A program made the translations under genes and the position numbers. The notes below the pieces were generated by a model. The model had not been told where the DNA came from. It saw nothing but the letters and a program-made list of their open reading frames with translations, and ran no database searches. Shown piece by piece: positions 8,350 to 15,200 of a stretch of DNA of 38,642 bases. Position 1 is the stretch's first letter, and each line of letters opens with the position of its first letter. Source of the DNA: Syntrophobacter sp. SbD2 (lineage in GTDB: Bacteria; Desulfobacterota; Binatia; UBA9968); contig CAMDBU010000044.1 of NCBI GenBank assembly GCA_945889495.1, forward strand, positions 1 to 38,642, in the 5' to 3' direction.

Positions 8350-9369
8350 TTACGGTTTGGTTCCTTGGGCTGCATAGGCTTTATCAATAAAGCCGCTGTC
8401 ATCCAATCGCTTGATGATCCGGTTGTCGATGACGTTGTCGATTTTGACCTCGCCCACTTTCGGATTGCGCAGCGCCATCAGTCGTTGCACGTTGCGCATT
8501 CCTTCCGCCGAGGCTTAGGGCTTGCGGTCGACGGCGCGGTGCAAGTCGAGGTAGCCTTCCTCAGCGGTGGCGGCGTCGATGCGCAGCCGGCGCATGAAAG
8601 TTTTCAGCACTGTCGGTTTATTCTTCGGCGCTAGCGAAAAGGCGATGGCTTCAACCTGGACTTTCAAGAGATTCTCCAGCATATCGGGCCGCTGTTGGAG
8701 ATATTTCCCCTGCACGACGATGGCTTGGCTGGTGTATTGCTGTTTCAAGTCGGAAAATTCGCCGGTGATGTTGAAGCCTTTTTGTTTCAAGCGCCGGCTG
8801 AATACGCCGTCAAGTACCGCGGCGTCGATGGTGCCGTTCTCCAAGGCCTGCATCTGGATGGTCTGGTCGCCGATCACCTGGATCTGTATCTTGTCGCGCT
8901 GGTCGTCGAGGCCGAAGTGTTCGAGCCAGAGCATGATGCCCATCCAGACGGTGCCGCCGATGCTGGTGACGCCAAAGTGTTTGCCGCGCAAGTCTTCGGC
9001 TCGCTTGATCGACGGGCGGGTGACCAGATCGTAGGTGTTGCGGCTGGAAAACGCCGCGAGCATTTTCAAATCATGGCCGGCGGCGATGGCAGCCAGCGTC
9101 GCGCTACCGCCGGTGCTGGCGATGTGAATGTCGCCCGATGCAAGCCCGGCGACTAGCGTCGGCGCGCCGCGGATGAAAACCTGCTGCGAGTCGATGCCGT
9201 ACTTGCTGAAAATTCCCTGCTCCTCGGCGATCCACAGCGGCATCACCCGCGCGCTCATGGCGGCGTAGCCGATGACGAGCTTGGACGGCGTGGCGGCGAG
9301 GGCCGTGGAGAGTGGGCAGAGGAGTAGGGTGAGGAGGAACAGGGCGCAATGTCGGTGGATTGATTTCAT
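8350..9369 (-). pseudogene. NMT1/THI5-like solute-binding protein, array member 5, one in-frame stop
   Basis: The frame runs from the ATG at 9369 (MKSIHRHCALFLLTLLL..., signal peptide) to a natural TAA at 8350-8352, but is broken by a TAA at 8515-8517. Paralogues have a Phe or Tyr codon there ('DRKPF' or 'DRKPY'), so one base change from TAC or TAT explains it. The remaining 55 codons continue in frame and still encode the conserved 'GMRN' and 'LDDSGFIDKAYAAQG' tail, so the damage is recent or is a sequencing error. The upstream product would be 284 aa and lack the last helices of the binding fold. No strong ribosome site is visible before the ATG. Other landmarks are intact: 'KLVIGYAAMSARVMPLWIAEE' and 'KRAEDLRGKHFGVTSIGGT'. 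Confidence 0.8.
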
Positions 9370-9400
9370 GGCGTGGTCTCGGTTGAGAAGGAGTTCGGAT

Positions 9401-9543
9401 TTATCCACGAAAAACACGAAACACACGAAAGGGTTCTGGGGGCGGGTTTATAACCCGCCCCGAATTATTTTGAGTCCTTTGCGTTCTCTGCGGCCGTTCC
9501 TTCCGAGTCCGACTTTTGTGCCTTTTGTGCTCTTTGTGGTTAA
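9401..9543. repeat. Inverted repeat, CACGAAA/TTTGTGG family
   Basis: The left arm TTATCCACGAAAAACACGAA (from 9401) matches the reverse complement of the right arm ending TGTGCTCTTTGTGGTTAA (9543). A GC-rich centre (about 9433-9512) separates them. Same family as 1472-1553 and 11647-11760. It fills the spacer between array members 5 and 6. Confidence 0.7.
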
Positions 9544-9548
9544 GTCTC

Positions 9549-10571
9549 TTATTTCAAACTCACGCCCTGGGCGGCGTAGGTGCGGTCGATGAAGCCGGAC
9601 TCGTCCAACCTGCGCATGATGCGGTCGTCGACGACGTTCTCGACTTTGATGTCGCCCAGTTTCGGGTTGCGCGGTTTTAGGATTCTTTGAATGTTGCGCA
9701 TGCCTTCCAGGGACGGGAACGGTTTGCGGTCGACGCCGCGCAAGAGATCCTGGTAGCCCTCTTCGGCGCCGGCGGCTTCGGTCTTGAGCCGTTTCATCAG
9801 GAGTCGAATTACCGTCGGTTTATTTTTCGGCGCCACGGCGAAGGCCAGGGCTTCGACTTCGGACTTGAGATAGCTCTCGGCGATGTCGCCATGGCGGGTG
9901 AGAAAGGTTTGCGGCACCACCATGGCTTGGCCGACGATGGCGGCTTTCAAATCGCTATATTCGCCGAGCAGGTTGAAGCCCTTGGCGCGCAACTGTTTGC
10001 TGAACACGCCGTCTAAACCGGCGGCGTCGGCGATGCCGGTTTCCACTGCCTGCATTTGCACTAGTTGGTCGCCGACGACCAACAATTGAATGTTGTCGCG
10101 CACCGGGTCGAGGCCAAAATGTTCGAGCCAGAGCATGACGCCCATCCAGGAGCTGCCGCCGATGCTGGTGACGGCGATTTTCTTGCCGCGCAGTTCTTCG
10201 GCGCGCTTGATGTTGGGCCGGGCCATCAGATCGTAGCTGTTGCGGCTGGAGAAGCTGGCGATGACCTTGAAATCATGGCCGGCGCCGACCGCGGCGAGAG
10301 TCGCGCTGCCGCCGCTGCGGCCGAAGTGAATATCACCCGAGGCCATGCCGGCGACCAACACCGGCGCGCCGCGTAGGTACACTTGCTGGGCTTGCAGGCC
10401 ATACTTCGCCAATATGCCTTGCTCTTCGGTGATCCACAGCGGCGCCACGCGGGCGTTCATAGCCGCGAATCCGATCACCACTTTGGTCAAGGGCGTGGCG
10501 GCGTTAACAATTGATAATGGATAATGGAAAATTGACAATGCCAGAGTAAGAACTATTACCAACACATTCAT
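9549..10571 (-). CDS. NMT1/THI5-like solute-binding protein, array member 6
   Basis: 340 aa. The signal peptide 'LALSIFHYPLSIVNAA' is encoded by a copy of the ATTGATAATGGATAATGG repeat (10504-10540) and is strikingly like the one of array member 2 ('TFSIIHFPLSIVYAA'), probably because both derive from the same repeat. The mature domain has 'KVVIGFAAMNARVAPLWITEE', 'KRAEELRGKKIAVTSIGGSSW', 'DRKPFPSLEGMRNIQRILK' and 'RRLDESGFIDRTYAAQG'. Member 7 ends only 27 bases beyond its start, so the two may be co-transcribed. It is secreted or periplasmic; the ligand is unknown and no transporter is adjacent. Confidence 0.87.
   Translation of the reverse strand: MNVLVIVLTLALSIFHYPLSIVNAATPLTKVVIGFAAMNARVAPLWITEEQGILAKYGLQAQQVYLRGAPVLVAGMASGDIHFGRSGGSATLAAVGAGHDFKVIASFSSRNSYDLMARPNIKRAEELRGKKIAVTSIGGSSWMGVMLWLEHFGLDPVRDNIQLLVVGDQLVQMQAVETGIADAAGLDGVFSKQLRAKGFNLLGEYSDLKAAIVGQAMVVPQTFLTRHGDIAESYLKSEVEALAFAVAPKNKPTVIRLLMKRLKTEAAGAEEGYQDLLRGVDRKPFPSLEGMRNIQRILKPRNPKLGDIKVENVVDDRIMRRLDESGFIDRTYAAQGVSLK
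10504..10540. repeat. ATTGATAATGGATAATGG repeat inside a signal-peptide coding region
   Basis: Tandem GATAATGGAT/AATGGAAAATTG words form part of the first 30 codons of the gene at 9549-10571. Related copies lie at 6000-6033 (also in a signal peptide) and 22541-22573 (intergenic). Confidence 0.7.
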
Positions 10572-10598
10572 TTTGTGATTTCGCTCCGATTCTAATGG

Positions 10599-11618
10599 TT
10601 ATTTGACGCCTTGTTCGGCGAGCACGCGGTCGTTGAAGCCGCTCTTTTCCAATTCTCTTACAAGGGAGTCGTCGATGACTTCTTGGAGTTTGATCTGGCC
10701 GATTTTCGCATTGCGGGTTTGTAAAAATCGCTGAATGTTGCGCAGGCCGTCGAGGGATGGGAAAAGCTTTTTGTCGATGCGTTTGAGCAAATCCTGCAAG
10801 CCGTCCTCGGCGACCGCCGGATCACTGATGTTGAGCCGCTTGCTGATTACGCGCAGCACCGCGGGGCGCTTGGCCGGGCTCAAGACAAAGGCATGGGCTT
10901 CGGTCAGGGCGCGGATGAAATTGCGCAACAGCTCGGTGTGGGTCGTCATCATGGATTGTTTGACCACCACGGCGGAGCCCAACATCTGTACCCGTTCGAG
11001 TTCGCCCAAGATATTGAAGCCGGCGCGTTTGAACTGCGAGATCAGATTGCCGGTGACCAGGGCGCCGTCGAGATTGCCGGCTTCGAGCGCTTTGCCGATG
11101 ATGCGCATGTCGCCGAAGGCCGAGACAATCAGTTTGTCTTTGTCGGGATTGAGGCCCAGTTGTTCAAAGGCCAACATCGCCGCCATCCAGCCGGTACCGC
11201 CGATGCTAGTGACGCCGACGCGCTTGCCGCGCAGGTCTTCGGCCTTCTTGATGTCGTGGCGAACGATGAGATCGTGCAGCACGCGCCCCTGGCTCGCCGC
11301 GATGATTTTCAAATCCGTACCGCCGCCCACCGCGCCCAAGATCGCCGTGCCGCCGGTGTAGCCGATCGCCAACGCGCCGGAATTGATCGCTGCGATCAAC
11401 GTCGGTGAACCGGGCATGAACACCAAGTCGGCGTCGATGCCGTACTTGGCGAAAAACTTTTCGTCCTGGGCGACCCACAGGGTCGTTGACGCGCTGCTGA
11501 TAGTGGCGTAGCCGACGGCGATCTTGGTCGGCGCGACCGCGGCGAAGACGGCAACCGACCACAGAAAGGCGATGGCACCGACGAGCGGGGCGAAGCGGAT
11601 GCGCTGAGTAAGTTTCAT
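10599..11618 (-). CDS. NMT1/THI5-like solute-binding protein, array member 7 (diverged)
   Basis: 339 aa with a signal peptide ending near 'VAVFAAVAP'. It keeps 'KIAVGYATISSASTTLWVAQ', 'KKAEDLRGKRVGVTSIGGTGW' and the tail 'DKKLFPSLDGLRNIQRFLQ', but the end motif is 'RELEKSGFNDRVLAEQG' instead of LDDSGFID, and the ligand-side lobe ('FGDMRIIGKALEAGNLDGALVTGN') differs from members 1-6. It is the first gene of the minus-strand run and the most diverged, so it probably binds something different. AAGGA lies about 11 bases before the ATG. No permease or ATPase is nearby. Confidence 0.87.
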   Translation of the reverse strand: MKLTQRIRFAPLVGAIAFLWSVAVFAAVAPTKIAVGYATISSASTTLWVAQDEKFFAKYGIDADLVFMPGSPTLIAAINSGALAIGYTGGTAILGAVGGGTDLKIIAASQGRVLHDLIVRHDIKKAEDLRGKRVGVTSIGGTGWMAAMLAFEQLGLNPDKDKLIVSAFGDMRIIGKALEAGNLDGALVTGNLISQFKRAGFNILGELERVQMLGSAVVVKQSMMTTHTELLRNFIRALTEAHAFVLSPAKRPAVLRVISKRLNISDPAVAEDGLQDLLKRIDKKLFPSLDGLRNIQRFLQTRNAKIGQIKLQEVIDDSLVRELEKSGFNDRVLAEQGVK

Positions 11619-11646
11619 CGTTCCGTGAAATCCTTTCGGAATGATC

Positions 11647-11760
11647 TAACCACAAAGAGCACAAAGTTCACATAGATTCAGAGGGGGACGATGCTACGCA
11701 TCCCAACTTTGTGTCCGTAGCCTGTGGTGAGCGTAGTCGAACCATGCCCCTTGTGGTTAA
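11647..11760. repeat. Inverted repeat, CACAAAG/TTTGTGG family
   Basis: The left arm TAACCACAAAGAGCACAAAG (from 11647) and the right end CCTTGTGGTTAA (to 11760) are complementary. The interior holds a second common intergenic word (GTGAGCGTAGTCGAACCATG). It fills the 146-bp gap between the hydrolase at 11765-12601 and array member 7. Confidence 0.65.
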
Positions 11761-11764
11761 ATTC

Positions 11765-12601
11765 CTAATCCTGAAACTGCTTCAGCCATTGGCCGATGAC
11801 TTCGACCATCTGCGGCGTGTGGCGATTGTAAAAATGGTTGGCGCCGTCGACCCGTTGATACTTTGATCGGCCGCCGGCGGCGGCGACGATTTCTCGGGCG
11901 TAGTCATGAAACAGCGGCTGCTCGGCGCCGCCGGCGATGGCGAGCACCGGGCAGCCGACGTTTTTCGCGTGGGGCCGGCAGTCGTTGGCGTCGTCCCGGC
12001 CATATTTATTCAAATGCGTGCGCGCCGTGAATAGCCCCGGATTGACGCCCACCGGCACCATCATCAGCTCTTCACTCTTGCCCGCCGCGACCATTTCTTC
12101 GGCCGTGGCGATCAACTCGCGAAACTCAGGGTAGCGCTCGACCCGCTCGGAATAGAACTGCTTGGGTGCTGAGCAAGAGACGATGCTGGCGATGTCAGCG
12201 CGCTGTTGGGTGCCCTGATAGATGATCGACTTGATGGCGCCGAGACTATGGCCGATGAGCACGAAGCGCCGGTAGCCGCGCTCCTTGAGAAATTCGATGG
12301 CCGCGTCGAGATCGGCGACGCAGTCTTCGAGATTCTCGTAGGCCGAGCCGCCAAATTTTTGCAAATTCCCCGCCCGCGCGATCCAATCATGACCGCGCGT
12401 GTTGATGACAAATGAATGATAGCCGCGTTGCGCCAACCCCTGGCCGAAACTAAACAGCGGCGGCAAATAAAAATTCATCGCCACGCCATGAACGAAAATC
12501 AAGCCAAGATCGGTAGCGCCATCCGGCGGCGTCAGCAGCGCGCCGTGGAGCCGCTCGTTGTCGGCGGTTTTGAAGGTGTGGATTTGGGTGTGGTAGTTCA
12601 T
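11765..12601 (-). CDS. Alpha/beta hydrolase
   Basis: 278 aa, no signal peptide. The oxyanion-side 'IFVHGVAMNFY' (about residues 35-45), the nucleophile elbow 'LIGHSLGAIKS' with S119, and the late His in 'VDGANHFYNRH' match the alpha/beta hydrolase triad. Similar proteins are annotated as serine aminopeptidase/acylglycerol-lipase-like (Hydrolase_4). The substrate is unknown. The ribosome site is weak (AAATTTT before the ATG). It is transcribed towards the binding-protein array, about 146 bases upstream of member 7, so a shared transcript is possible but a repeat lies between. Confidence 0.85.
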   Translation of the reverse strand: MNYHTQIHTFKTADNERLHGALLTPPDGATDLGLIFVHGVAMNFYLPPLFSFGQGLAQRGYHSFVINTRGHDWIARAGNLQKFGGSAYENLEDCVADLDAAIEFLKERGYRRFVLIGHSLGAIKSIIYQGTQQRADIASIVSCSAPKQFYSERVERYPEFRELIATAEEMVAAGKSEELMMVPVGVNPGLFTARTHLNKYGRDDANDCRPHAKNVGCPVLAIAGGAEQPLFHDYAREIVAAAGGRSKYQRVDGANHFYNRHTPQMVEVIGQWLKQFQD

Positions 12602-12942
12602 AAAATTTAACGATTCTTATGATATGGGCGGTGGCGGCTGTCAAGGTGACCGGGCGCTACTCGAGTACCTTGGCCGTAGAGAATCGGCGATTTCTGCAAT
12701 CGCTTGGCGGGTATCAGCAATTCTCGCCCGCGCCCGTGGTAATTTGCCGGCGTGCTGGTGAGCTGCCTGTCCGGAAACTGGCGTAGAAGTAGAGCGGATT
12801 CACGGGGGGGCGGTAGTGAATCTCTAGCGCCCGGAATTTTGGCCGCTTTGAAAGGCGATCCAAGCTAGATTCTAGTCGAATCGCGCAGGCGATAGCCGCT
12901 TTTGCTATCGGCTATCGCCTGCGCCGTAATCGACTCCGAGCT
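12602..12942. other. 341-bp intergenic region without a gene
   Basis: No credible reading frame or RNA gene is visible. The only clear structure is the perfect 16-bp hairpin at 12883-12924, listed separately. The rest shows no repeat family that I recognise. Confidence 0.6.
12883..12924 (-). terminator. Perfect 16-bp hairpin downstream of the pilin gene
   Basis: GCGCAGGCGATAGCCG (12883-12898) is exactly complementary to CGGCTATCGCCTGCGC (12909-12924), with a 10-base loop. It lies 18 bases past the pilin stop codon and could terminate or stabilise that transcript. There is no T run after it on the minus strand, so it is not a textbook intrinsic terminator. Confidence 0.4.
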
Positions 12943-13140
12943 TTAGGATGTTGAGCTGCAAGCGTTGGGATCGCCAACGCAGTTGCCAACTTTACTCCAG
13001 CCACTGGCCAGTTCGCTGCCGATATTGGTGTTTTTAATCGCGACCCAAAACACTAGCGCGACCAACACCACGATCAAAGTATATTCGACCAGGCCTTGAC
13101 CGTCTTCTTCGACCCATAGCCGTTTAAATAGTTGCATCAT
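12943..13140 (-). CDS. Flp/Fap-type (class IVb) pilin
   Basis: 65 aa. The short charged leader ends 'EEDG', followed by 'QGLVEYTLIVVLVALVFWVAI', the class IVb prepilin signature: cleavage after Gly, Glu five residues into the mature protein next to Tyr, and a hydrophobic assembly helix. The mature pilin would be about 51 aa, and the C-terminus holds two cysteines (NCVG...NACSS) that could pair. AGGAGG precedes the ATG and TATAAT lies at 13164-13169. Tad assembly genes (prepilin peptidase, ATPase, secretin) are absent nearby, so this is an isolated pilin locus that would depend on a Tad system elsewhere. Confidence 0.85.
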   Translation of the reverse strand: MMQLFKRLWVEEDGQGLVEYTLIVVLVALVFWVAIKNTNIGSELASGWSKVGNCVGDPNACSSTS

Positions 13141-13163
13141 GTTTCCTCCTCTGAGCCTTCTCT

Positions 13164-13169
13164 ATTATA
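13164..13169 (-). promoter_or_regulatory. Consensus -10 element for the pilin gene
   Basis: The minus strand reads TATAAT here, 24 bases before the pilin start codon. No convincing -35 hexamer was found at 16-18 bases upstream, so only the -10 is proposed. Confidence 0.45.
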
Positions 13170-13379
13170 GACCTTCGATCCGTTCACCCCATGTTTGTCG
13201 TCGAGGAGAGAGAACCTACTCCAAGAGGGTTGAGGTTTTCAAGGGGGTAGGTTTCGACTCATAGTAGCAGCGGAAATCTGACTGGGTCCAAACCGCAACG
13301 TAATTGCGTTTGGGCGGTGGGCGACGATGCGCATCACCCCCGAAGGTTCCCTATTGGTCTCCGCCCTGACTGGGTCGGG

Positions 13380-14405
13380 CTACTTCCCGCCGTACTCCGC
13401 ATTCATCTTATCGAAGAAGCCGCTGTCTTCGATTCGTTTCACGATGCTGGAGTCGATCAGGTTTTCGACCTTGAGGCTGCCGATCTTGGGATTCCCGGGC
13501 GTCAGCAGGCGCTGTAGCGTGCGCATCGCTTCGAGGGAGACGTAGGGTTTGCGGCCTTCTTCCAAGCGCACCAGGGTGGCGACGTCTTGGTAGGCGCCTT
13601 CGGCGATGACCGGGTCGGTCATGCGGAATTGCTTGGTGAGGGTTTCCAGTACCGCGGGCTTGTTGCGCGGGCTGCCGGTGAAGGCCATGCCCTCGATCAA
13701 CGCCATCATGACGCCTTGCAAGGTCTCGGCGTTTTGCTGCAAGTAGGGGCGCTCGACCAGCACGGTCATGCCCACCGAAGTCAATTTGGTCTGCTCGCAG
13801 CGGCCCAGCACAGTGAAGCCCTTCTCCGCCAAACGGCGGCTCAAAAACGGCGGCACCACTGTCACGTCGATGAGGCCGGATTCGAGCGATTGGGCGAGCA
13901 CGGTGACATCGCCGATGACCAGCATCTGGATGTTGTCGCGCTTCTCGTCCATGCCGAAGTGTTCGAGCCATACGGTGGCGGTCTTCCAGACGCCGCCGCC
14001 GACGCTTTGCACGCCGAAGCGTTTGCCGGCGAGATCTTTGGCGCTTTTGATATTCGGCCGGGCGACGATGTCGAGGCTCTCGCGGCTCGACAGGCTGGCG
14101 ATGATCTTCATGTCGCGGCCGCCCAGCGTGGCCGAGATGGCGGTGGGGGCGCCGCCGTAGGCGATCTGGGTGTCGCCGGAAACCAGCGTCGCGATCTGCG
14201 CCGGATTGCCGCGCACCCAGACGACTTTGGCATTGACGCCATACTTGCCGAAGAAGTTGCGCCGCTGGGTGACCCAGAGCGGGATCGACGTCGTGCTCAT
14301 GCTGGCGTGGGAGATGACGACTTCACCGGGGGCGGCGGCGAGATTGGCGGTGGATGCCAATAGCGCCGCGATGATGAGTAAAGGTAATCGGGTAATGAAT
14401 TTCAT
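13380..14405 (-). CDS. NMT1/THI5-like solute-binding protein (separate from the array)
   Basis: 341 aa from the ATG at 14405, chosen for GGAGG about nine bases upstream and because the signal peptide (MKFITRLPLLIIAALLAST...AAP) starts there; a longer frame to 14456 adds 17 unlikely residues. The mature domain has 'VVISHASMSTTSIPLWVTQ', 'KSAKDLAGKRFGVQSVGGGVW', 'RKPYVSLEAMRTLQRLL' and 'KRIEDSGFFDKMNAEYGG'. It is the most distant homologue of the array by these landmarks (KSAKDL for KRAEDL, SGFFD for SGFID). It is exported and its ligand is unknown. It lies next to the divergent Rrf2/sulfite reductase block, so sulfonate uptake is thinkable, but nothing in the protein shows it. Confidence 0.87.
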   Translation of the reverse strand: MKFITRLPLLIIAALLASTANLAAAPGEVVISHASMSTTSIPLWVTQRRNFFGKYGVNAKVVWVRGNPAQIATLVSGDTQIAYGGAPTAISATLGGRDMKIIASLSSRESLDIVARPNIKSAKDLAGKRFGVQSVGGGVWKTATVWLEHFGMDEKRDNIQMLVIGDVTVLAQSLESGLIDVTVVPPFLSRRLAEKGFTVLGRCEQTKLTSVGMTVLVERPYLQQNAETLQGVMMALIEGMAFTGSPRNKPAVLETLTKQFRMTDPVIAEGAYQDVATLVRLEEGRKPYVSLEAMRTLQRLLTPGNPKIGSLKVENLIDSSIVKRIEDSGFFDKMNAEYGGK

Positions 14406-14481
14406 TGCGCTAGCCTCCGAAGGTTGGTTGCGTGGCTGTTCGGAATATAGTCGCAATCGATTGAGCCGCGCAATCGGATAA

Positions 14482-14585
14482 TCTCTCGCAAGGGCGCAAA
14501 GACGCTAAGTTCGGAAGATCGGGAAAAAGATCCGGCGAACAATTCTTAATTTCTTACCTTAACGCCTTGGCGCCTTTGCGAGAGA
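14482..14585. repeat. Long imperfect inverted repeat upstream of rrf2
   Basis: TCTCTCGCAAGGGCGCAAAG (from 14482) is largely complementary to the segment ending CGCCTTTGCGAGAGA (14585). A smaller GATC-centred dyad (GATCGGGAAAAAGATC) lies inside. It separates the divergent binding-protein and Rrf2 genes. Its AAAGACGC words resemble, but do not equal, the CACGAAG family. Confidence 0.6.
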
Positions 14586-14640
14586 CATTCCGGCTTCTTC
14601 CGAGGCCCCGCGGGCCCCAGATTTGTCTCCGATTCTATTC

Positions 14641-14669
14641 TTGACTTTGTTAACTGAATTACTTAGTTT
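14641..14669 (+). promoter_or_regulatory. Candidate sigma-70 promoter of rrf2
   Basis: TTGACT (14641-14646), a 17-base spacer and TAGTTT (14664-14669) lie 24 bases before the start codon of the Rrf2 gene. The -35 is good and the -10 is weak, as in many regulated promoters. The spacer contains a partial palindrome around AACTGAATTACTTAGTT. Confidence 0.45.
14651..14661 (+). promoter_or_regulatory. Candidate Rrf2 operator, copy 1
   Basis: TAACTGAATTA sits inside the spacer of the proposed rrf2 promoter. Ten of 11 bases recur before the sulfite reductase gene (15156-15166). The location would allow autorepression. Motif sharing is seen; the binding role is inferred. Confidence 0.35.
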
Positions 14670-14692
14670 GAGCTCTCCGAAGGATCAAAACC

Positions 14693-15127
14693 ATGAAAAT
14701 CGGCTCAAAAGCTTACTATGGATTCCTCGCCCTGGTCGAGTTGGCGAGCAACTATAAAATCCGCCGCACCACCCAGGTGAAAGAGATCGCCAAGGACCAG
14801 GAAATCCCGTCCGAGTACCTCGGCCAGATCATGGTGCTGCTCAATCGCGCGCGCTTGGTGCATGGCTCGCGCGGGCCGGGCGGCGGCTATATCTTGGCGC
14901 GGCCACCCGAGACCATCACAGTGAAAGAAGTCATCGAAGTGCTGGAAGGGCCGTTCGCGACCTTGGAAATGCGCGCGCGTAAAAAGGGTGGGAGCGGCGC
15001 GCTGGCCACCGAGCGTTTGATCCAGACCTGGGCCAAGGGCGTGGCGGCGATGGAGTCGGTGCTGGAAGATACGACGCTTGCCGATCTGTGCAAGCCGGAG
15101 CAGGAATCCTACATGTATTATATCTAA
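14693..15127 (+). CDS. Rrf2-family transcriptional regulator
   Basis: 144 aa. An N-terminal winged helix-turn-helix covers about residues 1-85: 'MKIGSKAYYGFLALVELA', the recognition region 'EIPSEYLGQIMVLLNRARLV' and the wing 'GSRGPGGGYILARPPETIT', all standard for Rrf2. Only one cysteine is present ('LADLCKPEQ'), so an IscR/NsrR-type Fe-S cluster with three Cys ligands is not expected; it is closer to cluster-free CymR-like cysteine/sulfur regulators. Its position directly upstream of sulfite reductase and siroheme genes supports a sulfur-assimilation role. AAGGATCAAAACC precedes the ATG. A TAACTGA(A/C)TTA motif in its promoter and before the reductase gene is a candidate operator. Confidence 0.88.
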   Translation: MKIGSKAYYGFLALVELASNYKIRRTTQVKEIAKDQEIPSEYLGQIMVLLNRARLVHGSRGPGGGYILARPPETITVKEVIEVLEGPFATLEMRARKKGGSGALATERLIQTWAKGVAAMESVLEDTTLADLCKPEQESYMYYI

Positions 15128-15155
15128 ATTTCGGCGCGAAAAATTTTTGCGATAA

Positions 15156-15166
15156 TAACTGACTTA
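15156..15166 (+). promoter_or_regulatory. Candidate Rrf2 operator, copy 2
   Basis: TAACTGACTTA lies 35 bases before the sulfite reductase start codon and differs by one base from the copy in the rrf2 promoter. It falls in the 73-bp gap between the two genes. Confidence 0.35.
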
Positions 15167-15200
15167 ACCCATCAACTTACTTTTTACACGCGAGGCGAAA

